Shown here: positions 39,201 through 46,886 of the stretch, piece by piece
How the letters are laid out: each line of letters opens with the position of its first letter
Numbering within the stretch: position 1 is the first letter of the stretch
Source: Trichomonas vaginalis G3
Lineage: Eukaryota; Parabasalia; Trichomonadida; Trichomonadidae
Length of the DNA stretch: 64,000 nt
Assembly: GCF_026262505.1 (NCBI RefSeq)
Contig: NC_067205.1
Span: 22,229,585-22,293,584 of the forward strand
Direction of reading: 5' to 3'
Notes under the pieces: generated by a model
The model's input: the letters and a program-made list of their open reading frames with translations, nothing else
Database searches by the model: none
Told to the model about the DNA's origin: nothing
Program-made: the position numbers and the translations under genes

Positions 39201-40814
39201 AATTGTCTTCGCAGTTGATTTGAATAACAAAATTATTCCAGATATCAAAATTTGTCTCATTACTTGCAATTGCATTGTAATTATTGGATGGATATCCATC
39301 ATTAAGAAAGAAGCAGCAAATCTGGCTGCATAAGCAGCTGTTAAAAATCTGAATAAAATATTTTCTTGATTTGCTGAGAAAATCTGGAATGTATTGATGA
39401 AATCATTAAGTGTAAGTGCTATATAGTCGCGTTGCTTTACCCAGCGCTCTTTGTTTGTTAATTCTAATGCATCAGAAATGATTTGATTGAAATATGTCAA
39501 AAATTGAGGGTAACTTGCAGAAATTTCTTGTACAGTTTGTGTAATTTCTGGTAGACTTGCGTTATCTCTAAGCATTTGTTGAGCAAGGAAAACGCAGTTT
39601 TGAATTAAATTCTGAGCTTGAGCTGTAACAGGGCTGTTAAGAATAACATCGATGTTCTGGAATAACGAGAATCTTCTATCTTTTCTGATCGCAGCCAAGA
39701 GATTCTCGAATCTTCCGTTGAATTCATTGAAAGATTTCTGAACGTGTTGGAAACTTTCAACAATTGCTTTTTCAGCAGAACTGCGATATCCAGTAGGTAC
39801 TAATGGTAACGTTGTTACAAGGTTCTCAAGCAGTGGTTTGAAGATTTCGGACATTGTTTGATAGGCTTGGCGGATTTCCTTAACAGTGAGCTCGAAATTA
39901 CCTCTGAATCTAAGCATTCTTGTGATTTTTGCGTCGATTACATGTAGTTGCTCAGCTAAAATCTTGAGAACACTTAATGTAATATGAAAACTGTCCTGAT
40001 TGTACATTCCAATGATAGAGGACAATAGGTATAACATTGCCGAACTCTTTGTGAATGCTTTGAGATATAATTGAAAATCATTATATTCAGGTTCTGGATA
40101 AATTTGAATGACAGTCTGGTTAAGAGAATCTTTGATCTGTGTTATCATCGTAATGAGAGCAGGAATCACCTGGAGAACTTGGCTGTAGAGCTGAATAAAC
40201 TGCTGATAATCTAATGTTGGATCAATTTGCTTAGATATATCAGTATAAATTGCTCCGGCAAGATTGTATAGTTGAATGATTGCAGAAATGACTGCATTTA
40301 TTTGTTCTCCAAGTAAAGGAACTTGAACTGCGTTTTTTGTCAATGGTATTTCGTTGTCGTAGTGAACAACAACATATTGAGTGAGTTGAGCGAACTCATG
40401 TAATGCTGTAACACTTTGAATAAACGCGTTAGGATCAATCTGGTTTTGAACAGCTAATTCGACTTGTTTTTGTACCTCATTGGAAAAGAGGGGTATGGTA
40501 TTTAGCATATATGTAAGATATTCAATATATGTAATAAGTGCTGATGTTGTAAAAACAAGCTGTGGAATATCGGACTGTTCAACTTGCGCTGTGACGAGGC
40601 CATTTACAGTTGCTAGTGAGAAAAAGGTAGTTGTAAATAATGTATCTGAAAGTTTAATTTGCTCATCTGTCCATTGTAACTTTTGGGCGATATTTCCTAT
40701 CAAAGTTATGCCAAAAGATGAAGCGGTACATTCGACATGAGCTTCAACTGGAGGAGAACTGTGTGGGGTTAAGGAATTGTTAAGTGCTGCCACTAAATCC
40801 TCTAACGAGCTCAT
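36240..40814 (-). CDS. I/LWEQ-domain talin-rod-like protein, 1524 aa
   Basis: The C-terminal 200 residues have the I/LWEQ (THATCH) pattern found in talin, HIP1R and Sla2: GVEIIDVSAPILNTSAKLIEAAQAQ, a middle helix DSLDLIIVAAEAIVKSKK, and the end EAKVIEAKRALEEAENKLKQIRQ. This domain binds F-actin as a helical bundle. The remaining about 1300 residues look like long helical bundles with few charged breaks, as in a talin or vinculin rod, plus a Pro/Lys/Glu linker near residues 890-920 (KPKEEPKPQEKPPE). I see no FERM or ANTH domain. It probably links membranes or adhesion sites to actin, which matters in an amoeboid trichomonad. An initiator lies upstream. Confidence 0.7.
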   Translation of the reverse strand: MSSLEDLVAALNNSLTPHSSPPVEAHVECTASSFGITLIGNIAQKLQWTDEQIKLSDTLFTTTFFSLATVNGLVTAQVEQSDIPQLVFTTSALITYIEYLTYMLNTIPLFSNEVQKQVELAVQNQIDPNAFIQSVTALHEFAQLTQYVVVHYDNEIPLTKNAVQVPLLGEQINAVISAIIQLYNLAGAIYTDISKQIDPTLDYQQFIQLYSQVLQVIPALITMITQIKDSLNQTVIQIYPEPEYNDFQLYLKAFTKSSAMLYLLSSIIGMYNQDSFHITLSVLKILAEQLHVIDAKITRMLRFRGNFELTVKEIRQAYQTMSEIFKPLLENLVTTLPLVPTGYRSSAEKAIVESFQHVQKSFNEFNGRFENLLAAIRKDRRFSLFQNIDVILNSPVTAQAQNLIQNCVFLAQQMLRDNASLPEITQTVQEISASYPQFLTYFNQIISDALELTNKERWVKQRDYIALTLNDFINTFQIFSANQENILFRFLTAAYAARFAASFLMMDIHPIITMQLQVMRQILISGIILLFKSTAKTIFDLLSHVNQVSSVLSQESKQKFDIIFPVAFQTFQDAATKIISINNENDTEAFANCLNETDKILLIFKALISIIESCQDQNIASANTLLSSFENALSTLTRIFRILLQIGITNDAKSFNFIMSPYIDILSTLYKLQSDSIYERYLKLKKPLEENLDKIKDVLDDEPPFGSFDPDFCSNIFTHFGNAANSSFNLTKEIPASIKSGNYNSYLEKYYNLLANCIQSYTTNANYQKTINVNYVCSINGVSGFKLKECCTSISQKLNELVQKLQTDPQTTPSLAILISKDLYDIPVILAKESNSDKLKPKSLSLNNLVTSYACGDQTIIQKLVETIQDISNSVNPLIQLSEQLIKQISETQKPKEEPKPQEKPPEIQKEVKPVKSDKEINFDEISDSDISDNVIELNEEVTGIISKVVSDVKKLNQNDMNELISELQDLRKKSMKLTSLTLVAAKRRSVMLNKDDVDKYSKEISKLVENLNNLEKISKDSLQQSNKTTSYRNVIKLQREIIINISTIAMFCDKFAEIPQNSEQNHVTKCLLLMLYIITQDKQKSIDVLKQFSLKKVTEKEDLDLITGKLSELEKELSTDDILSQINHVIDIKQSIDSSLSEDIKSQPEIIIKLPFRFNVTTNKSYQPRHVAEIKKEIDNCYNLHEISLNKLNEVLNNRKSTPESIFSALKEYHDSSNKLLINTDLMRNSTWNPNCQNKLQTCYNNLVAAGDNAIDACRARLLADEKWKETIQKFTENAKDCSQKIITASQESLDAVQQDLSSTNEAEKELMIAAQNIQKSQSRLMSFKSQAEDQRTQKGDSYIGVEIIDVSAPILNTSAKLIEAAQAQMKYCLSRKPNLDNQTGMINTARNLVDSLDLIIVAAEAIVKSKKDAINKVLAACNIISSSIAHFQAECRQKEGSPELNDVIQKITDQIQETIGHVRNFGETAQRKETEELTKDVKQPTKALNKMVEKLNAEAKVIEAKRALEEAENKLKQIRQKK

Positions 40815-40827
40815 AAAAAATTAAAAT

Positions 40828-40833
40828 AATGAA
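40828..40833 (-). promoter_or_regulatory. Trichomonad initiator element
   Basis: TCATTA-type sequence on the minus strand, about 14 bp upstream of the ATG at 40814. Confidence 0.5.
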
Positions 40834-40928
40834 TAATCTGCCATTCTTCGGTGTAAAATCGACTTCAAAATTGCTAGGCAAACCCAAATTTTAGCTAAAA
40901 GTAACAGGGGAAAAAAACGTTTAGTATT

Positions 40929-41030
40929 AAAAAAAAGACCGATGAGAGCTTCGTTCGAAATATAGAGGGAACTGAGAATGCGCAACCATTCTCAGGGAAT
41001 ATTGGATGCTATTCCCGTTCCCTCTGTATG
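40929..41030 (-). ncRNA. Candidate structured RNA with a perfect three-way junction
   Basis: Three stems without mismatches abut one another with no unpaired junction bases: outer GAGGGAAC (40965-40972) with GTTCCCTC (41017-41024); hairpin TGAGAATG (40973-40980) with CATTCTCA (40987-40994); hairpin GGGAATA (40995-41001) with TATTCCC (41010-41016). On the minus strand the structure is followed by a T8 run (complement of 40929-40936), like a Pol III terminator. I do not recognise a known RNA family and see no clear A or B box. A small palindromic DNA element is the alternative. Confidence 0.4.
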
Positions 41031-41280
41031 GAAAATTGAGGTTTTCAAAGGGAGTTAAAATAATATCAAATTTATACTAATTTACTTCAAAATACAAAAG
41101 TATTTGACAGCTAAAATTAGTTACTTTAGCAAGCCTATCAATACCCTTTTACGATTATTGCTACTTTTTCGAAATAAAATAAATTTATTATCAAAAACCT
41201 TTTTTTTCTTAGTAAAAATAAACAAAATTTTTTACCTTATGAACTTTTGATGGAAATATGCAAATTTAAAATAATAAAGA

Positions 41281-41406
41281 AAGCCGCGAGCGAAGCGATC
41301 GGCTTAGTTCGAAGATTTTGATTCAAATCTTTGCTGATCTGTAATTCGCGGAAGCCGCGAGCGAATCGAGCGGCTTAGGTCTAAGATTTTGATTCAAATC
41401 TTTGCT
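41281..41406. repeat. 71-bp tandem duplication with internal hairpins
   Basis: The unit begins AAGCCGCGAGCGAA at 41281 and again at 41352. Each unit has AAGCCG pairing with CGGCTT around a 13-nt loop, then AAGATTTTGATTCAAATCTT, itself a palindrome. The second copy is shorter. Confidence 0.8.
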
Positions 41407-41474
41407 TATATTCCTTAAATTCTTTATGAAACTCGCAACAGTTCCATAAAAATTTTAAATTCTAAACTGTCGAA

Positions 41475-41510
41475 ATTACCGATCGGTAATCACACCCTTC
41501 ACGGGTGTGT
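41475..41510. other. Adjacent palindromes in the flank of element B
   Basis: A perfect 16-bp palindrome ATTACCGATCGGTAAT (41475-41490) is followed by ACACCC-TTCAC-GGGTGT. The rest of 40834-41738 holds nothing else I can name besides the structures listed separately. Confidence 0.5.
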
Positions 41511-41738
41511 CACTTTTTACAGGCGTGTCACTTTTAGCTAAAATTACCCCTACTCAAATTGCTATGCTTGACTTTAAATTTAATCATTATGATCAAATAA
41601 ACGAGAAAACTGAGATGATTATCGAATAAAATTTGGTTGAAATTTTTTCAGAAAATTTGGAAGATCATTCAATTTTCATTAAATGTAAGGAAAAGGTCTT
41701 ATACTATACCAATTCTATATATTTGATCAAAAGAAAAT

Positions 41739-41996
41739 GGGAATTTCTCGCATATGTTCGTACATGAGCAAATACTATACCTTTTGCGAATAAAGAATTT
41801 TTTCATAAAAAAATTTTTTAGGAATTAGCATATCGGCGTTTTGCGACATTGCCAAACGCCAGATTTTAACCCGACATATGAGCATAAGCTCGTATATTGG
41901 AATAAACTCGACTTATTCCATATTAAAGTTATTATAATAATAAGGCACTTAATGTGCAAATCTAATTGAATTAGAAAATGCACATTAAGTGCCTTT
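41739..41996 (+). repeat. Left terminal inverted repeat of element B
   Basis: It begins GGGAATTTCTCGCATATG and ends with a long palindrome (41942-41995: AAGGCACTTAATGTGCA pairing with its complement around a second palindrome TCTAATT-G-AATTAGA). Confidence 0.97.
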
Positions 41997-42151
41997 AGTT
42001 AGTATCCCTAAGTTGCGTACTGTGGCACTGCGCGCCTCCGTACACCACTTAGCGGTTTTGACACTTTACGAAACCGGTAACGTATATTTTACAACACAAC
42101 CGTAACACCAACTTAACCTTAAATATTTACAAAACCATTTGACACATAAAC

Positions 42152-42199
42152 GACTTCACTAATGACTTCACCAATGACTTCACTAACGAATTCACTACC
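42152..42199. repeat. 12-bp tandem repeat, four copies
   Basis: The unit is GACTTCACTAAT with small changes. It lies between the left terminal repeat and the first gene. The remainder of 41997-42241 shows no gene. Confidence 0.8.
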
Positions 42200-42241
42200 A
42201 TCCTCACTAAATAAAAATAACCTTATTTATTTATTTTCCAA

Positions 42242-42264
42242 TTTTTTTATTTCATTGTAAAGAC
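42242..42264 (+). promoter_or_regulatory. Upstream motif class I, plus strand
   Basis: TTTTTTTATTTCATT, then GTAAAGAC, directly before the ATG at 42265. It resembles the motif ahead of the KilA-N genes. Confidence 0.5.
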
Positions 42265-42330
42265 ATGTCTGACTACATTTACTATGACTCTTTCCCAGAA
42301 CGTTTCCGTGAACTATTCAAACCCAAGTAA
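42265..42330 (+). CDS. Tiny open frame, 21 aa, or upstream frame of the next gene
   Basis: The frame encodes MSDYIYYDSFPERFRELFKPK and follows a class I motif without spacing. It ends 11 bp before the ATG of the 118-residue gene. It may be a short peptide gene or an upstream frame controlling the next gene. Confidence 0.35.
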   Translation: MSDYIYYDSFPERFRELFKPK

Positions 42331-42341
42331 AACTGAGAAAC

Positions 42342-42698
42342 ATGCATTTTAACAAAGACAGACCCATTGACGATGAAAGAAACCCTGAATATATTACAAT
42401 CCCTTATGACGCAAAGTTCATTGCATACATTCCTTATGGTCGCAGAGGAACGAAAACTATTTCAACAAAGAACAAAAATTATTTCTGGAACGATGAAGAA
42501 AATTGCCTTATCTACACAAATGCATACTTAAATAAAGCTACATATTGTACAAAAGAAGGTTGGACTGGATTTGAGCTCTACATATACGACGACGATGGAA
42601 ACAGACGTTGTGTATACCCATACGATAATATGTACCATTGTTTTCATCAAGCATTAAACGAATACATAGTCAGTAAGGGTCTCATTCCTGCTGAGTAG
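42342..42698 (+). CDS. Unrecognised Maverick protein, 118 aa
   Basis: Rich in Tyr, Asn and Asp (FIAYIPYGRRGTKTI, NYFWNDEENCLIYTNAYLN), with a beta-rich look and no membrane segment. It is the first sizeable gene inside the left end. I cannot assign a family. It has no upstream motif of its own, only the one before the 21-codon frame at 42265, so the two may share a transcript. Confidence 0.45.
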   Translation: MHFNKDRPIDDERNPEYITIPYDAKFIAYIPYGRRGTKTISTKNKNYFWNDEENCLIYTNAYLNKATYCTKEGWTGFELYIYDDDGNRRCVYPYDNMYHCFHQALNEYIVSKGLIPAE

Positions 42699-42798
42699 AT
42701 ATGCTTTATTTTTGTTCTGTCATTTATATAAAAATAAACTTAAAAATTAATGATATCACCACCCTCACACGTATGAAAACATAGCACAAAAAATTTAA

Positions 42799-42843
42799 GT
42801 GAAGTGGTGAAACCTCACCTCTTTTTTCACCCGGTTTTTCACC
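42799..42843 (-). repeat. GGTGAA word array B1
   Basis: Words begin at 42799 (GTGAAG) and 42806; inverted TCACC words end at 42819, 42831 and 42843. The central stem is GGTGA-AACC-TCACC. The array ends 17 bp beyond the stop of the minus-strand gene ending at 42861. Geometry is as in A1, with a different word. Confidence 0.85.
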
Positions 42844-42860
42844 CTGTTGAATTCATTGCT

Positions 42861-43097
42861 TTATAACTCTCTTCCTTTCTCCAACTCTTCTAACTTCTTC
42901 TTAAGTTCAGCAATGTTGTCCTCATGAAGTTTAATCTTTCTCAAAATTCCTTCTCTATCTAATGGTTGCTTTATCTTTCTAAACTGAACTCTACCATCCT
43001 TCATAGTATGAATGTAAAAACCTTCTGGAATAGTTCCTGATTTAATGTATTCTACCAAAAACTTTTGTTTCATTGCTTCAGTGACTTTATTTGTCAT
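42861..43097 (-). CDS. Unrecognised small protein, 78 aa
   Basis: A charged protein with a C-terminal coiled coil (IKLHEDNIAELKKKLEELEKG). The middle GTIPEGFYIHTMKDGRVQFRKI looks like a small beta unit. The chosen start is MTNKV; three more codons upstream are open. It has no recognisable family. Its 3' end is marked by word array B1. Confidence 0.45.
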   Translation of the reverse strand: MTNKVTEAMKQKFLVEYIKSGTIPEGFYIHTMKDGRVQFRKIKQPLDREGILRKIKLHEDNIAELKKKLEELEKGREL

Positions 43098-43145
43098 TTC
43101 AATCAAATAAAAATTTTAATATTAAATAAAAATAACGTTATTTTT

Positions 43146-43586
43146 TCAGTAAGGAAACGCAGGAGTTTTACGATTTATTTGAGGAGTAGGTTCTGGTTTA
43201 AATGTTGGAGTCGGTTTAGGAGTTGACTTTTGAACAGGAGTTTGTACTTCCATAGGTTCAGGAGTCATTGAAGGTTTTGCTTGTGAAGGCGTTGGAGTTT
43301 GTTTAACTTCAGCTACTTCAGTATTATTTACAACATTTGCTTTATTTCTTTTCAACATCATAACTGCTCCTGCTGTAGCTAGCAAACCTAGTGGGAGACC
43401 ATATCTTATATAAGGACTTGACCAAATGCTATTTTTGACAGGAGCTGGTGGAACACCTAACCTTGGTGAGACTGCTCTTTGCCATTGTGCAGCTCGTAAG
43501 AAATATTCAATAGGTGCTCCATAATCGTTTGGTAAAGTTTGTTTCATAGATGGTGAAGGTTCACGAGAGCTTGATGAAGAACTCAT
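43146..43586 (-). CDS. Membrane-anchored Pro-rich protein, 146 aa
   Basis: A Ser-rich start (MSSSSSSREPSPSM) is followed by a single hydrophobic segment near residues 62-78 (YGLPLGLLATAGAVMML). A Pro/Thr/Lys-rich tail follows (TPTPSQAKPSMTPEPMEV). It lies directly downstream of the major capsid gene on the same strand, after TTTTTAAAGCTTATAA (class II motif). One-segment proteins in this position in Polintons may be virion membrane or cement components; this is an inference. Confidence 0.5.
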   Translation of the reverse strand: MSSSSSSREPSPSMKQTLPNDYGAPIEYFLRAAQWQRAVSPRLGVPPAPVKNSIWSSPYIRYGLPLGLLATAGAVMMLKRNKANVVNNTEVAEVKQTPTPSQAKPSMTPEPMEVQTPVQKSTPKPTPTFKPEPTPQINRKTPAFPY

Positions 43587-43616
43587 TTATAAGCTTTAAA
43601 AATAAACGTTCATCCT

Positions 43617-45190
43617 TTATTCCTCACTGTCGTCCGCAGCTAAGTTATAGTCATCTAATCTTATTATGGGGATGCCATTAGCACGCACCTGAATGGCAAA
43701 GCAACAATCCCTCATAAATCCAATAAGTGGCTTTGGTACGTTTTCAGTTGCTAGTTCAATAGGTCCTTTAACAGACAATTTGTATGTTATTGGAGCAGTA
43801 GATGTTTGACCTTGCTGGAAGCAAAAGTCCACTTCAGTTGGAAAACCACATAAGAAATGTGTGTTGTCATAGCTATCCCATTTATGTTCCACACTACCAT
43901 CATCCACCAATGACCTCATAACATCTTCATTAAATCCAATCATATCATTGTTTGTATTGCAAGCGTTCGCAACCATTTCATAAAATACAGGTCCATATGA
44001 TTTTTCAGGTTCTGCAGGCATATTTCCATAAGCTCCCATGGAAAGCTGAAGATATTTAAACTTAGGGTTCTCAAAATTAACATAATAGTTGTCTTTCTTT
44101 CTAAATAGTGCCCAAATACTTTTAACATTAATAGGCGTATAAGCTGCTGTAAATGTTGCACTTGAACTATCTGTATTCTTTGAGAATGAACCGTCCATAG
44201 GAATCCAATCCATAACTTTAACAGGAAAACATAAAGCCTCGTTTGTATAATGTTCTACAAGTTCTGTATAAATGTTAGGGTCTAAAGAGAATGACTTTGG
44301 ATGAATGAAACATTCATTAAAATCCATCTTTGTTCGAAATAGTTGCTGGTTACAGTTGTAATAGTAACTGTTCCACTAGCTTCTACTGCCTTCGTTATCA
44401 TAGTGAATGGTTCATTCCATGGAACAAATTTATTTGTCGGTGGATTTGAATCTGAAGCAAATGCAACTTTAAGAGTTGGATTGAAAGCAATGATATCATT
44501 TACAGATATAGATGTGCATTGTAAGGCGTCGCTACTGAACTTTACTTTAAGCTGAATGTTTCCTGCAAAAGCTGGAATAAATCGAATAGCTTCTAATGGA
44601 AGGAATCTTCTAACAGGAATTCTTAAACGAAGCTTAAAATCAAATGATTTTCCTGCTGTAATTGGACCACTAACAATTTGTCCTGTTCTGCATGTTCCCG
44701 AATGACTCCATACATCTTCATGTCGAGTCTTTGAGAAACATCTACTTTCTTTATTTGTTCGGTAGTTTGTGAGTTTGAAGTTATATATGCTTCTTCTCTT
44801 GCGTTGTCTTGAGAATATACGATACGACCATTTGCAAGGATTTGATATCCAGCAACTGCATAGAAAAGCGTCATCGAAACCAATCCAAAATCCTGGTGGG
44901 TTTGTTTTATTGGAACCTGAACCAATTTCTTTATCTACAATAAATTGACCTTCCATTTTATACGTAATGAATGTATTGTAAAGGTCCAACATATTTTCAC
45001 CAGGAGGTGAGAGATTGAATGTTACCCATGTGTTATCTTTAGCAGTTCCAGGTTGTGATGGAATCTTTGCGTCAGAATATTTTCTATTAGTGTCACCAAT
45101 TTGAACTGCATTGTCTATGATATCGAAATATGAGCGAATCTGATGAATATGCTCTGCTGGAGTAAATTCGTTTAGCTGTTCGTTCTGCAT
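43617..45190 (-). pseudogene. Major capsid protein region, double jelly-roll type (broken)
   Basis: The coding-like region has the size (about 520 codons) and position of the Maverick major capsid gene. Visible parts include an N-terminal DNAVQIGDTNRKYSD, a stretch ending in RFLPLEAIRFIPAFAGNIQLKVKF, and a C-terminal half with TAAYTPINVKSIWALFRKK and WDSYDNTHFLCGF. In the family the protein builds the hexagonal capsid lattice as trimers. The start MQNEQ follows TTTTTATCTGAAGTAAAT (class II motif). The gene is broken, with about three breaks. The assignment rests on position, size and the beta-rich pattern, not on an alignment. Confidence 0.6.
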
Positions 45191-45217
45191 GTATTTACTT
45201 CAGATAAAAATATCTAT

Positions 45218-45490
45218 TTACTTCATTATTCTCACTCTTCTTCTTGGCATTCGTGGTGGAAGTTGTTTCTTGACATTTTCAATGAACTGTACATTCTCTT
45301 TTGTCTCAACTTCTTTCACTGGCGGGTCAGGATTCTTTGACTCGGTTTGTTTTTCAATGAAATTCACGAACTTTGCAATAAGCTCTTGGTTCGTTATTGA
45401 AAGTACATCTGGCTTCTTTTCTTCTGGTTCTATTGACTTTTCAGTTTGAATAGAAGGCTTAACATGGGCTTCGCCCTCGGTGCCATACAC
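45218..45490 (-). CDS. Unrecognised small protein, about 90 aa
   Basis: Acidic and Lys-rich (EKSIEPEEKKPDVLSI), with a helix NQELIAKFVNFIEKQTE and a basic end PRMPRRRVRIMK that could bind nucleic acid. It sits between the capsid gene and the divergent K-rich gene. Its 5' side runs through a G+C-rich hairpin (GGGCTTCGCCC), and the true start is uncertain. Function unknown. Confidence 0.4.
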   Translation of the reverse strand: MYGTEGEAHVKPSIQTEKSIEPEEKKPDVLSITNQELIAKFVNFIEKQTESKNPDPPVKEVETKENVQFIENVKKQLPPRMPRRRVRIMK

Positions 45491-45689
45491 CTTAATGTGT
45501 CGCTTTCTGCATTCGCTAATGGAACCTTTCTTTTTCTTACGTATATTTTACCATCTTTACTCTGACTTACGTAATAGAAAGGATGTTGTATTCCTCTGCG
45601 TCATTTAATATAATAGACTCTCGCTCTGATTTTGACAAGCTCATTTTACATCGGTTAAAGTTTTAATTTTGTTTTTTATCTGCAGTCAA

Positions 45690-46031
45690 ATGACTCAGAC
45701 AAGCCCTACGGACAAGACCCAAGGGGTCATAGATGTTGAAGCATTGAAGAAAGAAATTCGTGAGCAAATTTTATCCGAACTGAAGGAACAAAAACAAGAA
45801 CAAAAGCCAGAGAGACCAAAGAGAAAACTTAGTGAAAAACAACTTGCTGCATTAGCTGCTGGAAGACAAAAGAACCCAAGACTGGCGAAAAAGCTAGAGA
45901 AGAAGCTGAAGCAAAAGCTAAAGAAGCTGAAGCAAAGAAAGAGTAAATGGTTTATTTTTATCCGAATTAAATGTATAGACAAATACCTTTATCTGTTGCG
46001 TTCAGTAGTGAAAACCCTGACGTCAAAATAA
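45690..46031 (+). CDS. Lys/Glu-rich small protein
   Basis: The start MTQTSPTDK follows TTTTTTATCTGCAGTCAA, a class II motif. The body is a charged helix with many Lys, Glu and Gln (LKKEIREQILSELKEQK, RKLSEKQLAALAAG). The last part of this frame overlaps the next gene, so the C-terminus is uncertain. KRKLSEKQLAALAAGR looks like an AT-hook or histone-tail-like DNA-binding stretch. A packaging or core role is a guess. Confidence 0.45.
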   Translation: MTQTSPTDKTQGVIDVEALKKEIREQILSELKEQKQEQKPERPKRKLSEKQLAALAAGRQKNPRLAKKLEKKLKQKLKKLKQRKSKWFIFIRIKCIDKYLYLLRSVVKTLTSK

Positions 46032-46826
46032 AGGGGAACAGAGTAACGTTTAAGTTTCCAACAGACTGGATTGTGAACATAAATGAAGAGAAGTACATTG
46101 GCATAACAAATATGTATATAACACGTGCTTTCAGAAAGGTTGACTTTATACTTCAAGTCGAGATAGAAAATGACGAACAGTCTTTAAGCGCCCAAAACAT
46201 TCACATATACAAATACTTTAAAGACGATACAACATTGCAACAATGTATGATTTCATTTAATGAATGTTCGAGAAAAAGTTTAACATTGAAGTACAAACTT
46301 TACAGCCTTTACGTGAGTTTTTGCACAACTGAAAGAAGAAGGTAGTCAGCCACAACTTATAGACTTTCATTATGAATTTAATGAAAATGAAGATGGAACT
46401 CATGACTGTCAGTTTTGTATATATTCACCATTCAATGAAGTAGCTAAAAAGAAAGAAAATCCATTACGTATAAGATTTCAAATCTCTGAACCAAGTGATG
46501 ATTTCAAAAATGTTTTCAATTATGATGCAATGCTTCCGAGGAAAAATGATTTTTCCGAAATTAGATTTCCAGGTATTTGGGATAGAAAACAAGCAATATT
46601 ATATTCAAATCTAAGTAAAGGAGTTGAAAATGAGTTCATTGGTCATACAAGAAATTCACCATTACCAAATCCTAAGTATTACAAGCTTACTGGCTTCAAT
46701 CGTGAGTTTTGGATAGACATGTTCTCCACTCATGACCATAATGCACCTGTTTTGCTACCTCCAGACCATAAGGACTGTCTCTATATTGAAGCACAACTCT
46801 TAAACTCTACCATCGCAGTATTGTAA
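45971..46826 (+). pseudogene. Minor capsid (penton-like) family gene (broken)
   Basis: The N-terminal part (VTFKFPTDWIVNINEEKYIGITNMYI) corresponds to the YRFDFPIRWL...KAIGFRR region of the element A copies. The 3' part contains FPGIWDRKQAILYSNLSKGVE and HKDCLYIEAQLLNSTI. It lies next to the capsid gene, after TTTTTATCCGAATTAA (class II motif). About two breaks. Confidence 0.5.
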
Positions 46827-46886
46827 ATGACCACATGGGCTTATTTTTATCATGAATGGTCTCACTGCTGACAAAAATAAATGACC

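Noticed and set aside
40940-40965. Hammerhead ribozyme (GATGA ... CGAAA pattern)
   Set aside because: CCGATGA departs from CUGAUGA, stem II would be only 3 bp with a G-U pair, and no stem I partner is found.
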